Source: Anaeromassilibacillus sp. An250 | GTDB taxonomy: Bacteria > Bacillota > Clostridia > Oscillospirales > Acutalibacteraceae | Assembly (NCBI RefSeq): GCF_002159845.1 | Contig: NZ_NFJK01000017.1 | Location: 1-64,000, forward strand | Length of the DNA: 64,000 nt | Direction: 5' to 3' | Shown: piece by piece, positions 25,570-33,652 of the stretch | Position numbering within the stretch: position 1 is the stretch's first letter | Layout: every line of letters begins with the position of its first letter | Notes under the pieces: generated by a model | Databases searched by the model: none | What the model saw: only the letters and a program-made list of their open reading frames with translations | Told to the model about the DNA's origin: nothing | Made by a program: the position numbers and the translations under genes

Positions 25570-25743
25570 ATGCCGGAAGACAAGGCAAACGCCGCTTTGA
25601 ACAATCCACAGATGAAGAAATTCTTCTCCGCACAGCCCTTCTTTGTGCAGGAGTGCATCATGCAGACCGGCGTGGGGGCAAGCACCGAAACCGAGCTGAA
25701 GCAGTGCGCGGAAAATCTCTCCAAAAAGCAGCCGGCTGAATAA
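25570..25743 (+). CDS. Hypothetical small protein, 57 residues
   Basis: The start ATG has a perfect AGGAGGTG upstream and the gene ends at a terminator, so it is likely real. The protein (MPEDKANAALNNPQ, then QPFFVQECIMQTGVG, ending in a lysine-rich tail) has no membrane helix and no motif that I recognise. Confidence 0.68.
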   Translation: MPEDKANAALNNPQMKKFFSAQPFFVQECIMQTGVGASTETELKQCAENLSKKQPAE

Positions 25744-25749
25744 ACGAAG

Positions 25750-25787
25750 ACATCCCGCGGAACGCTTCCTGACCTTCCGCGGGATGT
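25750..25787. terminator. Hairpin after the 57-residue gene
   Basis: ACATCCCGCGGAA pairs with TTCCGCGGGATGT around a 12-base loop. It separates this gene from the convergent ferritin-like gene. Confidence 0.75.
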
Positions 25788-25790
25788 TTC

Positions 25791-26324
25791 CTATTGAATC
25801 AACACGTCCAAATACGACCGAAAAATCTTTACATGTACCTTTTCATCCTCGACGATGCGCAGCAAAACCGCGGCGAGCGAGGCATCCTGTACCATTGCGG
25901 CTTGCCGCCGGTAGCGGTCGATTGTCTCCTGCTCCGCAAGCAGGTTGTTCTGCATCATATGGAAAAAATTTTTGCATGGGGAAACCATTGTCCCATCCCA
26001 AACCCGCCTGCGCCGCCGGAACGAAACAGCATAGACCGGATCCCCGCCCAACTGCTGGACGAGCTGCGCAAAAATATTCAGGTGATGCATCTCCACCATG
26101 GCGATCCGCTGTAAGTCCTGGGCTGCCTCCGCATGGTTTGCGTTCATCACCCAGCTTTGGTAAAGATATTGCATCAGTGCGGTCAGTTCACTATGTGCGG
26201 CACACATATTCATGTGCATCAATCCAGCGTATAACCGGTTTTTTCCAGCCACCACAATGGGCGGGTATGGTTCTGGAGAGACAAATGCCTTCACGGATTC
26301 TATGTGCTTGTCACGTTTTTCCAC
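25791..26324 (-). CDS. Ferritin-like (manganese-catalase-like) protein
   Basis: A 177-residue helical protein. The helices carry metal-ligand patterns of the ferritin-like fold: AAHSELTALMQYLYQ (Glu), VEMHHLNIFAQLVQQLGGDP (ExxH), NLLAEQETIDRYRRQ (Glu) and RIVEDEKVHVKIF (ExxxH). This arrangement matches spore-coat and manganese-catalase-like or bacterioferritin-like proteins in clostridia. The likely start is GTG 26324 with GGAGG seven bases upstream. The extra N-terminal codons to 26474 cross a plus-strand promoter. The substrate is unknown. Confidence 0.75.
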   Translation of the reverse strand: MEKRDKHIESVKAFVSPEPYPPIVVAGKNRLYAGLMHMNMCAAHSELTALMQYLYQSWVMNANHAEAAQDLQRIAMVEMHHLNIFAQLVQQLGGDPVYAVSFRRRRRVWDGTMVSPCKNFFHMMQNNLLAEQETIDRYRRQAAMVQDASLAAVLLRIVEDEKVHVKIFRSYLDVLIQ

Positions 26325-26411
26325 GAGAAATCCTCCATTACGAATGAATTCATCCATATATATGCGTCGCACGCCCCGGCTAGTACCGCGGCCTCTTTGG
26401 GCATTTGGGAA

Positions 26412-26440
26412 TTGACATTCTTTCTTGAGGAGCGTATGAT
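26412..26440 (+). promoter_or_regulatory. Promoter of the 64-residue gene
   Basis: TTGACA (26412-26417), 17 bases, TATGAT (26435-26440), ending 25 bases before the ATG. Confidence 0.65.
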
Positions 26441-26465
26441 TCTTTCCAGAAAGAGGGATTTCACT

Positions 26466-26660
26466 ATGGAACAAACTACCATCAAAATCATCTCGGGCTA
26501 TTGCCCGTATTTACAAGCAGAGCATTCGATCCGCGCTACATACACGCTGATCCCCCATCGCGGTCGAAAATTTTCCAACAGCAGCTGCAAATATGCGCAG
26601 GAATGCGGGCGGTTGGAGCATTGCCCGCTGCGGCGTGAAGCAATGATGGAAGAGGACTGA
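26466..26660 (+). CDS. Small cysteine-containing protein, 64 residues
   Basis: Four cysteines (SGYCPYLQAEHSI, NSSCKYAQECGRLEHCPL) are spaced as in a small zinc-binding domain; the last three are CKYAQEC...C. A consensus promoter and AGAGGG precede the ATG. Similar short Cys proteins are common in clostridial genomes and have no known role. Frame-open codons back to 26304 are antisense to the ferritin-like gene and not used. Confidence 0.7.
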   Translation: MEQTTIKIISGYCPYLQAEHSIRATYTLIPHRGRKFSNSSCKYAQECGRLEHCPLRREAMMEED

Positions 26661-26706
26661 CGCATATTTCCCCCTTCCCGGCAAACGCTATGGGAGGGTG
26701 ATTGAA

Positions 26707-26898
26707 TTGCTGGAAACACCGCTCGGCTTTGGGATGCCAATGATCCAATGCCCGGAGGCTATGCAGTATTTGGAGGTGGACCGGACGGTCGATACCCTCC
26801 TGGAAACACAGCCCAATCCAGAGCTGCGGGAAGTGCGCCGGACGCAGGAGCACCGTTTTGCCGCAAAATTTCAAGAAGCGCTCCGTTGGCGCGTCTAA
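26707..26898 (+). CDS. Hypothetical small protein, 63 residues
   Basis: The likely start is TTG 26707, eight to nine bases after GGGAGG; the GTG at 26698 is too close to that site. The protein (MLETPLGFGMPMIQCPEAMQ, then a charged helix ending in HRFAAKFQEALRWRV) has no recognisable domain. It ends at a strong terminator and may form a unit with the preceding 64-residue gene. Confidence 0.55.
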   Translation: MLETPLGFGMPMIQCPEAMQYLEVDRTVDTLLETQPNPELREVRRTQEHRFAAKFQEALRWRV

Positions 26899-26920
26899 AA
26901 ATTCGTCTCATTTTACAAAA

Positions 26921-26960
26921 AGCCGCCGCCAATGTTAGAAGCATTGGCGGCGGCTTTTTT
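26921..26960 (+). terminator. Strong terminator, 13-bp GC-rich stem
   Basis: GCCGCCGCCAATG and CATTGGCGGCGGC are followed by TTTTTT on the plus strand. An A/T-rich stretch on the other side may let it serve the convergent Rrf2 gene too. Confidence 0.88.
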
Positions 26961-26969
26961 GTCTCTTGT

Positions 26970-27401
26970 TTATAATGCGGAACTCTCCGCAGACGATTCC
27001 TGCAATTGGATGCGCTTCACCATATCCGCCAGTGTGGTGGCATACAAGGTATTCTCCACTTCGCGGTCGATGACGTCCCACACATGCTGTTTGAGAAAGG
27101 CGCGGATGGGCGACCCTATGTCGGCCTCCTCAAAAACGGATAGATCGCCCTCCAAAGCCTCCAAGATGGACTGCAACGAAATCTGATCCGCCGGGCGTGC
27201 CAGGGAATATCCCCCTTGCGCACCAGCCGTCCCGATGACAAACCCAGCGCGCTTGAGCGCGGAAAAAATGCTCTCCAAATAATTGAGGGACAGGTCCTGC
27301 CTGGCGGCGATCCCCGCAAGCGTCACCCGCCCTTCATCTTCATGGAGGGCAAGATCGATCATTGCGCGCAGGCCGTAACGCCCCCGGGTCGATATTTTCA
27401 T
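26970..27401 (-). CDS. Rrf2-family regulator without cysteine cluster
   Basis: A 143-residue winged-helix regulator starting MKISTRGRYGLRAMIDLALH, with the recognition region LSLNYLESIFSALKRAGFV and the GAQGGYSLARP wing. It has no cysteine, so it cannot hold an Fe-S cluster like IscR, and in that respect resembles CymR, which controls cysteine metabolism by binding CysK. The start overlaps the stop of the second Rrf2 gene. cysK is divergent next door. Confidence 0.9.
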   Translation of the reverse strand: MKISTRGRYGLRAMIDLALHEDEGRVTLAGIAARQDLSLNYLESIFSALKRAGFVIGTAGAQGGYSLARPADQISLQSILEALEGDLSVFEEADIGSPIRAFLKQHVWDVIDREVENTLYATTLADMVKRIQLQESSAESSAL

Positions 27402-27838
27402 AGGGCTTGCCCCCCTCTCTGTTCCGCAAGCCATTCGTTCCGCAGCTGTTCCAGTGTCAGGCTGTCTGCTACCCGCGCAATCGCATCAGAGAGATCCACC
27501 CATACCTGGCGGCTGATGCAGGTTCCCCGCACCTTGCTGGTACATGCGGAGAGGGACTCCACGCATTTGACCGGCACAAGGCTTCCCTCCACCGCCCGGA
27601 TAATCTGTCCGACGGTGATTTCCGAAAGCGGCTTCTCAAACAGGAAGCCTCCGCGCGCGCCCCGCACCGTCCGGATAATCCCAAACTGTTTCAGTTTAAA
27701 AAAGATCTGTTCCAAATAGGCGGGGGAAATCTGCGTTTCCGCTGCGATCTCTTTGATACTCGCCGCCCGGTCTAAGGTTGCAATTGCCATATAAAAAAGG
27801 CCCTCAAGCGCATAACGGCTCTTGGTTGAAAGTTTCAT
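27398..27838 (-). CDS. Rrf2-family regulator with three cysteines (IscR-like)
   Basis: A 146-residue winged-helix protein (MKLSTKSRYALEGLFYMAIA; ISPAYLEQIFFKLKQFGII; GARGGFLFEKP). Three cysteines in KCVESLSACTSKVRGTCIS fall where IscR ligates an Fe-S cluster, although the spacing here is C-x6-C-x7-C instead of C-x5-C-x5-C. It precedes and overlaps the cysteine-free paralogue by four bases. A role in sensing sulfur or iron-sulfur status is likely but inferred. Confidence 0.9.
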   Translation of the reverse strand: MKLSTKSRYALEGLFYMAIATLDRAASIKEIAAETQISPAYLEQIFFKLKQFGIIRTVRGARGGFLFEKPLSEITVGQIIRAVEGSLVPVKCVESLSACTSKVRGTCISRQVWVDLSDAIARVADSLTLEQLRNEWLAEQRGGQAL

Positions 27839-27877
27839 TGCGCTTCCCCTTTTTCTACTGCCATTTTATTGTTTACC

Positions 27878-27906
27878 ATTATACTATGGTTTCGATTTCA
27901 ATGCAA
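27878..27906 (-). promoter_or_regulatory. Promoter of the Rrf2 gene pair
   Basis: Minus strand TTGCAT (27906-27901), 17 bases, TATAAT (27883-27878). Confidence 0.7.
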
Positions 27907-27926
27907 TAAAAACCAGATTTTTCCTA

Positions 27927-27955
27927 TTGACTTTGTCATATATATGGAATATAAT
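27927..27955 (+). promoter_or_regulatory. cysK promoter
   Basis: TTGACT (27927-27932), 17 bases, TATAAT (27950-27955). Confidence 0.7.
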
Positions 27956-27956
27956 A

Positions 27957-27988
27957 AGGAAAAATTAATCCTGACTATTTTAATAGGA
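27957..27988 (+). promoter_or_regulatory. Candidate Rrf2 operator at the cysK start of transcription
   Basis: Overlapping inverted repeats lie just after the -10: AGGA (27957-27960) with TCCT (27969-27972), and TCCT...CTATT with AATAG...AGGA (27969-27988). This is a position where a repressor would block transcription. Confidence 0.45.
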
Positions 27989-28033
27989 ATTTAAATTTCT
28001 TTGTCAAATCTGAATGGAATGGAGCGACTGCAA

Positions 28034-28966
28034 ATGAAAATCGCAAAAAAATTAACCGACCTGATCGGCCATACCCCTCTGTTGGAACTCTCCAACTATG
28101 AAAAGAAGCATGCTTTGGAGGCCACGCTCATCGCGAAGGTGGAATCCTTCAACCCGCTTTCCTCCGTCAAGGACCGCGTCGGTTTTGCCCTGATCCAAGA
28201 TGCCGAGGAACGCGGCCTTGTCAATCAGGATACGACGATCATCGAGCCCACCAGCGGAAACACGGGCGTTGGGCTTGCGTTTGTAGCCGCTTCACGGGGT
28301 TACCGGCTGATCCTGACCATGCCGGAGACCATGAGCCTGGAACGCCGCCGGCTGGTCTCCGCCCTTGGCGCGGAGCTGGTCCTCACCGAAGGCGCGGCAG
28401 GCATGAAGGGGGCCATTGCAAAGGCGGAAGAGCTGGCCAAGGAAATCCCGAATTCCTTTATCCCCGGCCAGTTTACCAACCCGGCAAACCCCGCTGCACA
28501 TCGGGCGGCCACCGCCCAGGAAATCTGGGAGGATACCGATGGGAAAATCGACCTCTTTGTTGCGGGCATTGGGACCGGCGGAACAATCACCGGCACAGGC
28601 GAAGGATTGAAAGCCCACAATCCCGGCATCCGGATCGTCGGGGTGGAACCCGCTTCTTCCCCGGTCATCAGCCAGGGAAAGGCCGGCCCGCATAAAATCC
28701 AGGGTATCGGCGCCGGATTTGTGCCGGATATTCTCAACACCGATATTCTGGATGAGGTTCTCACCGTAACAAATGAAGACGCCTACGCGACCGCCAAGGA
28801 ACTGGCCCGCACGGAAGGGCTCCTGGTTGGGATTTCCGCAGGCGCGGCAGTCTTTGCTGCAACGCAACTGGCAAAGCGCCCGGAAAACAAGGGCAAACAG
28901 ATCGTTGTCCTTCTGCCGGATACCGGAGAGCGTTACCTCTCCACCGGTGTGTTTGATGCGGATTAA
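28034..28966 (+). CDS. cysK: Cysteine synthase A
   Basis: A 310-residue O-acetylserine sulfhydrylase that makes cysteine from O-acetylserine and sulfide. The PLP lysine is K46 in [37 protein letters not shown] and the late GISAGAAV are family motifs. ATG 28034 has GGAG ten bases upstream; the longer frame from 28001 is less likely. A terminator follows. Divergence from two Rrf2 regulators suggests control by sulfur supply. Confidence 0.96.
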   Translation: MKIAKKLTDLIGHTPLLELSNYEKKHALEATLIAKVESFNPLSSVKDRVGFALIQDAEERGLVNQDTTIIEPTSGNTGVGLAFVAASRGYRLILTMPETMSLERRRLVSALGAELVLTEGAAGMKGAIAKAEELAKEIPNSFIPGQFTNPANPAAHRAATAQEIWEDTDGKIDLFVAGIGTGGTITGTGEGLKAHNPGIRIVGVEPASSPVISQGKAGPHKIQGIGAGFVPDILNTDILDEVLTVTNEDAYATAKELARTEGLLVGISAGAAVFAATQLAKRPENKGKQIVVLLPDTGERYLSTGVFDAD

Positions 28967-28985
28967 CAGGCATTGGAACTAACAA

Positions 28986-29018
28986 GCGCTCCGGATTGTT
29001 CATCCGGGCGTATTTTTT
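28986..29018 (+). terminator. Terminator of cysK
   Basis: CGCTCCGGAT and ATCCGGGCG pair around a short loop and are followed by TATTTTTTC. Confidence 0.85.
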
Positions 29019-29031
29019 CAGAAAAGATCGT

Positions 29032-29060
29032 TTGACAAACAAATAGAAGAGCAGTAAAAT
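29032..29060 (+). promoter_or_regulatory. Promoter of the cytidylate-kinase-like gene
   Basis: TTGACA (29032-29037), 17 bases, TAAAAT (29055-29060). Confidence 0.7.
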
Positions 29061-29144
29061 AAAGAAAATTCACAAAAAAAACAAATTTTTAGCAAATTTT
29101 TAAAGGTCTCTGAAATCTGTTTTTGATTAGGAGGGGTCGAGCAT

Positions 29145-29774
29145 ATGCGTATTCACACGATTATTACCATTGCACGGCAGTACGGCAGCGGCGGAAGGGA
29201 AATCGGAGAAAGGGTTGCAAAGCATTTTGACATTCCTTTTTACAATAAGGACTTGATTACGCTGGCCGCAAAACAGAGCGGGATGAGTCCGGAAATTCTT
29301 GAGAAGGCGGATGAGAAGGCCACCAATAGCCTCCTGTATTCCCTGATGATGGGAAACTATACATTCGGTAGCCAGGTATCCCCCATAGACAACCTTCCCA
29401 TCAATGATAAAGTATTTCTTGCACAGTCCCAAGTCATCCGGGAAGCGGCGGAAAAAGGGCCTTGCGTTATTGTGGGGCGCTGTGCCGATTATGTCTTACG
29501 TGAAAATAAGAATTGCCTGCATGTTTATGTCTATGCAAATCATTTTACACGCATGGACCGTATCATTAAACAGTATGGGGTCGATCCGGCCAAAGCCGCT
29601 GACACGCTTGTAAAGCAGGATAAACAGCGCGCCAACTACTATAATTTCTACTCCAACCAAAAGTGGGGAAACCCAGAAAACTATGATTTGTTGGTGGACT
29701 CCTCTGCCTTTGGCATTGAGAACTCCATTGACTTGATCTGTCAGGCGGTCGAAATGAAGGAAAAACTTTTATAA
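29145..29774 (+). CDS. Cytidylate kinase-like family protein (Cytidylate_kin2)
   Basis: A 209-residue P-loop protein. ITIARQYGSGGREIGERVAKH is the modified nucleotide-binding loop of the Cytidylate_kin2 family, followed by IPFYNKDLITLAAKQSG and GPCVIVGRCADYVLRE. These proteins resemble CMP kinases, but the substrate is not known for most members. AGGAGGGG precedes the ATG and a terminator follows the gene. Confidence 0.88.
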   Translation: MRIHTIITIARQYGSGGREIGERVAKHFDIPFYNKDLITLAAKQSGMSPEILEKADEKATNSLLYSLMMGNYTFGSQVSPIDNLPINDKVFLAQSQVIREAAEKGPCVIVGRCADYVLRENKNCLHVYVYANHFTRMDRIIKQYGVDPAKAADTLVKQDKQRANYYNFYSNQKWGNPENYDLLVDSSAFGIENSIDLICQAVEMKEKLL

Positions 29775-29807
29775 TTTTCTTCTTCAATACTTGCGCTATT
29801 CATTTCG

Positions 29808-29853
29808 AGCCCTTTTGGAGCGCCGTTGACCGGCATCTCCGAAAGGGCTTTTC
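29808..29853 (+). terminator. Terminator after the kinase-like gene
   Basis: AGCCCTTT-GGAG pairs with CTCC-AAAGGGCT with a 16-base loop, followed by TTTTC. Confidence 0.75.
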
Positions 29854-29889
29854 TATGCCCAACTTATAAAATAAAAGGAAGGATTGTTT

Positions 29890-31293
29890 GTGAAAAAGCT
29901 TCGTTCTAATGCCACGGATATGACAAGCGGCAGCCCCTACCGTCTGTTGTTCCTGTTTACGGCCCCCTTGCTCCTAGGCAATGTCTTTCAACAGCTCTAT
30001 AACATGGTCGACAGCATCGTTGTGGGCAACTTCATCGGAGAAAAGGCGCTGGCCGCAGTGGGAACCGGTTTTCCCATCACCTTTATGATGAGTTCTTTAT
30101 TCATGGGATTGAGCACCGGCGCAACCATCATGATCTCGCAATATTACGGGGCAAGGGACATTGAGCAAGTCCGCGCCACTGTGAACACCATCTATACCTC
30201 CATGATGATTGGCATTATCCCCCTCACCATTGTGGGCGTCCTATGTAGCAGGCCGCTTCTTCTCCTGATGAATGTGCCGGACGACGGCACGTTGGATATG
30301 GCGGATACCTACATGGTCGTCATTTTTGTCGGCATGATCGGCACGCTCGGATTCAATATCAACGCCGGCATCCTACAGGGGCTTGGGGACAGCCGTACCT
30401 CCCTATTGTTCCTCTCAATTGCAGCTGGCATCAACATCGTTTTAGATCTGGTCTTTACACTCTGTGGGATGGGGGTCTTTGGCGTCGCGTTCGCAACTAT
30501 CATCGCCCAGATCGCCTCATGGCTGTTTGGCGTGTATTTTATCAACCGTCACTATACCTTCCTACATATTCAGCTCTTTAAAATCCAGTTTCAGCGCTCC
30601 CTATTTAAGAAAGCGATTCAGCTGGGAATTCCCTCCGGCATTCAGCAGGCGCTGTTTGCAGTCGGTATTATGGCGATGCAGGCGCTCGTGAACAGCTATG
30701 GCTCTACCTTTACCGCCGGATTCAACGGTGCCAATAAGATCGACACCTTCGTGTTTCTCCCCATCCAGAGCATGTCCAGCGCTGTCACCACCTACGTCGG
30801 GCAAAATGTCGGCGCGGCCCGCATGGAGCGTGTTCGCCGCGGTACCCGCGCCGGTCTGATCCTGTGCGTTGTAGCGAGCGTGGCGATCAGTGTGGTCGTC
30901 TACCCATTGAGCGATGTGCTGATGCGCATGTTCAGCCAAAGCCCCGGCGTGATTGAAGCAGGCGTCTACTATTTACATGCCCTGTTGCCCTTCTATTTCC
31001 TGTGTGCGATCCTGTTCATCTTAAGCGCCGTACTGCGCGGCGCCGGCTCCATGATTGTTCCCATGGCGGCAAGCCTGCTTTCGCTGTGGCTGGCAAGAGT
31101 CCCCATCGCCTATTGGATCGCAGGCGCTTGGGGAAAGGAATTCATCTATTACTCCTACCCCATCAGCTGGGCCATCGGGATTCTGATCGTGTTGGTCGCC
31201 TATCTTCACGGCGGGTGGAAGAAGAAAGCCATCGTTGCCCCCACCAACCGGGAGGAACAACCGGCGGATCATCTGTCGCCATTTGCCAACTGA
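29890..31293 (+). CDS. MATE family efflux transporter
   Basis: A 467-residue membrane protein with 12 helices in two halves. NVFQQLYNMVDSIVVGNFIG and GLSTGATIMISQYYGARD are N-terminal MATE signatures, and GIPSGIQQALFAVGIMAMQ marks the second half. MATE proteins export drugs or metabolites with Na+ or H+. I chose GTG 29890 (AAAGGAAGG seven bases upstream) over TTG 29884. The cargo is unknown. Confidence 0.93.
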   Translation: MKKLRSNATDMTSGSPYRLLFLFTAPLLLGNVFQQLYNMVDSIVVGNFIGEKALAAVGTGFPITFMMSSLFMGLSTGATIMISQYYGARDIEQVRATVNTIYTSMMIGIIPLTIVGVLCSRPLLLLMNVPDDGTLDMADTYMVVIFVGMIGTLGFNINAGILQGLGDSRTSLLFLSIAAGINIVLDLVFTLCGMGVFGVAFATIIAQIASWLFGVYFINRHYTFLHIQLFKIQFQRSLFKKAIQLGIPSGIQQALFAVGIMAMQALVNSYGSTFTAGFNGANKIDTFVFLPIQSMSSAVTTYVGQNVGAARMERVRRGTRAGLILCVVASVAISVVVYPLSDVLMRMFSQSPGVIEAGVYYLHALLPFYFLCAILFILSAVLRGAGSMIVPMAASLLSLWLARVPIAYWIAGAWGKEFIYYSYPISWAIGILIVLVAYLHGGWKKKAIVAPTNREEQPADHLSPFAN

Positions 31294-31311
31294 GGATAAG
31301 GGGGAGTTTTT

Positions 31312-31827
31312 ATGCATGTCCGTGTGGTTCCCTATCGTCCGGAATGGCCGCTCCTGTTTGCTCAGGAGGCAGAAAAAATCGGCAAAGCCTTCGGTGCGGA
31401 GCTTCTTGCGGTTCATCACATTGGAAGCACCTCCGTGGAAGGTCTGGCTGCAAAGCCCATCATCGACATCCTGGCTGTGGTGCGGGATGTGAACGCAATC
31501 GATACGTTTGCCCCTGCGATGGAAGCACTGGGCTATGAGGCCATGGGGGAATTCGGCATCCCCGGCCGCCGCTATTACCGGAAAGGCGGTGAAAACCGCA
31601 CCCACCAAATCCACGCCTTTTCGGAAGAGGACCATTGGAACATCGACCGCCACTTGGCGGTCCGGGATTACCTGCGGGTTCATCCAAAGGAGGCACAGCT
31701 CTATGGCAATCTAAAGCAGCATCTGGCGCAACAATTTCCGGAGGACATCGAACAGTACTGCGACGGGAAGGACGCCTTCGTAAAAGCGTTGGAAAAGCGC
31801 GCTTATGCATGGTACTTTACAAAATAG
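31312..31827 (+). CDS. GrpB family (UPF0157) nucleotidyltransferase-fold protein
   Basis: A 171-residue protein with the GrpB pattern: VVPYRPEWPLLFAQEA, then HHIGSTSVEGLAAKPIIDILAVV (nucleotidyltransferase-like GS and DxD region), and THQIHAFSEEDHWNIDRHLAVRDYLR. Biochemical function is not established; some relatives are fused to CoaE. AAGGGGGAG precedes the ATG, 18 bases after the MATE gene, so the two may be co-transcribed. Confidence 0.88.
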   Translation: MHVRVVPYRPEWPLLFAQEAEKIGKAFGAELLAVHHIGSTSVEGLAAKPIIDILAVVRDVNAIDTFAPAMEALGYEAMGEFGIPGRRYYRKGGENRTHQIHAFSEEDHWNIDRHLAVRDYLRVHPKEAQLYGNLKQHLAQQFPEDIEQYCDGKDAFVKALEKRAYAWYFTK

Positions 31828-31847
31828 AGAAAAATCGATCAAAAGGC

Positions 31848-31878
31848 TTGACTGTTCCCCTGGGGAACGCGGTACACT
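31848..31878 (+). promoter_or_regulatory. MerR-type promoter with dyad in a 19-bp spacer
   Basis: TTGACT (31848-31853) and TACACT (31873-31878) are separated by 19 bases instead of 17. GTTCCCC-T-GGGGAAC (31854-31868) is a perfect palindrome in the spacer. This is the classic arrangement that MerR-family activators untwist, so the gene is probably autoregulated. Confidence 0.8.
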
Positions 31879-31899
31879 TAGCGCGTGAGGTGAACCGTT

Positions 31900-32787
31900 A
31901 TGCGTATCCACGAAGTTTGTCAGGCAACGGGCCTGACCAAGAAGGCCATCAACTGGTATGAAGAACAGGGGCTCATCGCCATCCCAACGGATGAAAATGG
32001 ATACCGCGATTTTCAAGACGCGGACATCCAAAAGCTGAAAGAAATCGGCTTGCTGCGCAGTCTGGGTCTCAGTGCCAAGGAAATTGAAACCGTGCTGCGG
32101 GCCTCCGACAAGCCTGCTGTTTTAAAAGCCATCCAGGCGCAGAAGCAGAGCGCGTTGGAAGCCCAGCAATTCCAGGTGGAATTGCTGGGAAAATTGTCGC
32201 AGAATTATACCTCCGATACCATCGAGCAATTGCGCCAGGAATGGAACAGCGCTCCCATTGGCCAAAAACTGCAAAGCGCTTTTCCGGGGTTCTTTGGACG
32301 GGTCTTATTTCAACATTTTCTCCCCTACTTGCAGGAACCCATCCGTACCGAGGAACAGCAAAACGCCTACCAAACAATCCTCACCTTTTTGGATGGGTTG
32401 GAACTTCAGATTCCTCTGGCCATTCGTATCGCCGACCGCCTATGGGGAGAAGCTTACGACCGGTTGGCCTTTGATCCAAACGCCGGGATCAACCGGCTTT
32501 TGAATGCCAGCGAAGCGGAACTGGAAGCCTTTAAAAAGACCGTTTTACAGGAGGCACGAAAGCGCAGGAAGTGGACCGCCCGGCTCAATCCATTCCTGCA
32601 CGCCCATCAAACCCTCCGCAGGCGGCTGACCGAAGCGGGATATTATGATGTCTTTTTGCCAAACCTGCGCATCCTCAGCGCCACCTACGCGGAATACATG
32701 GACCGTCTCCAGGCGCTCAACTGCACCGTCTGTGAAGAACAGGGAATCCACATGGACGAACGCGGACGCATCACGATCGAAGAATAA
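31900..32787 (+). CDS. MerR-family transcriptional regulator
   Basis: A 295-residue protein. The N-terminal MerR winged helix reads RIHEVCQATGLTKKAINWYEEQGLI and NGYRDFQDADIQKLKEIGLLRSLGLS, followed by the dimer coiled coil. The 200-residue C-terminal region is helical and unlike metal-binding MerR tails (TYAEYMDRLQALNCTVCEE near the end), so a bulky effector is likely but unknown. GAGGTG precedes the ATG. Confidence 0.9.
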   Translation: MRIHEVCQATGLTKKAINWYEEQGLIAIPTDENGYRDFQDADIQKLKEIGLLRSLGLSAKEIETVLRASDKPAVLKAIQAQKQSALEAQQFQVELLGKLSQNYTSDTIEQLRQEWNSAPIGQKLQSAFPGFFGRVLFQHFLPYLQEPIRTEEQQNAYQTILTFLDGLELQIPLAIRIADRLWGEAYDRLAFDPNAGINRLLNASEAELEAFKKTVLQEARKRRKWTARLNPFLHAHQTLRRRLTEAGYYDVFLPNLRILSATYAEYMDRLQALNCTVCEEQGIHMDERGRITIEE

Positions 32788-32800
32788 AGGATGCATATAG

Positions 32801-32845
32801 AAACAGAGGACTTCTTTCCCAATCCAGGAAAGAAGTCCTCTGTTT
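32801..32845. terminator. Strong hairpin between convergent MerR and coaX genes
   Basis: AACAGAGGACTTCTTTCC pairs exactly with its complement around a seven-base loop. The outer A and T bases on both sides suit both directions. Confidence 0.8.
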
Positions 32846-32854
32846 CTAACGGGA

Positions 32855-33625
32855 TCAGCCCCGCTTGTTCTTATTGTAGACGATCAACAAGCCCTTCAAC
32901 ATCAGGTTATCGTCGCAGATGATCTTCCTGCGGCAGTGCGGCACAATCACGCGGGCAAGGCCGCCGGTCGCAACCACAGTGGGCGCTTCACCCAGTTCCT
33001 CTGTCACGCGCTCCACGATGCCGTCCAGCATGGCGGCGTTCCCGTAAATTGCGCCGCTCTTCATGCAGTCGATGGTATTGGTCCCCACCAAACGCTTTGG
33101 CGCATCCAGGCCGATATGTGGCAACTGGGACGCGCGGTTGGAAATCGCTTCAACGCCCACAACGACGCCGGGCATAATCATACCGCCCAAATAATTGCCT
33201 TTTTTATCCACCACCGAAAGGGTCGTTGCGGTCCCTAGGTCAAAGATCACGATCGGCTTGGGATACTCCGCAATGGCCGCCACGGCGTCAACCACCAGGT
33301 CGCTGCCGAGCTGCGCCGGATTGTCAATCAGGATATTCAGGCCCGTCTTCAGGCCGCTGCCAACCACCATGCAGGGTTTCCCTGTGATCTTCTCCAAAGC
33401 AAGCCGCAGGGTCGTGGCCAGCGCGGGGACCACCGTGGAAATGATGCTCCCCTCCATATCGGCCGGGTCATATCCGTTTAGTTCAATCAAGTTCTTGATT
33501 AAAACCGCATATTCATCGTTCGACTTAAAGCGGTCGGTGGAAAGCCGCACGGTGAAATAGATTTTTTCATTGTCAATGCCACCCAAAACAATGTTGCTGT
33601 TTCCCACATCAATGGCAAGAATCAT
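32855..33625 (-). CDS. coaX: Type III pantothenate kinase
   Basis: A 256-residue kinase for the first step of coenzyme A synthesis. ILAIDVGNSNIVLGG is the phosphate-binding motif, VIFDLGTATTLSVVDKKGNYLGG carries the catalytic Asp, and GANP-type region IGLDAPKRLVGTNTIDCMKSG and VVATGGLARV follow. The type III enzyme is not inhibited by CoA. It is preceded by a panT-like transporter gene on the same strand. Confidence 0.95.
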   Translation of the reverse strand: MILAIDVGNSNIVLGGIDNEKIYFTVRLSTDRFKSNDEYAVLIKNLIELNGYDPADMEGSIISTVVPALATTLRLALEKITGKPCMVVGSGLKTGLNILIDNPAQLGSDLVVDAVAAIAEYPKPIVIFDLGTATTLSVVDKKGNYLGGMIMPGVVVGVEAISNRASQLPHIGLDAPKRLVGTNTIDCMKSGAIYGNAAMLDGIVERVTEELGEAPTVVATGGLARVIVPHCRRKIICDDNLMLKGLLIVYNKNKRG

Positions 33626-33652
33626 CGGTCGATCATCCTTTCTACCTTGCGT

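Noticed and set aside
26334-26474. Longer N-terminus for the ferritin-like protein (start 26474)
   Set aside because: The extra codons cross a consensus plus-strand promoter; GTG 26324 has a proper ribosome binding site.
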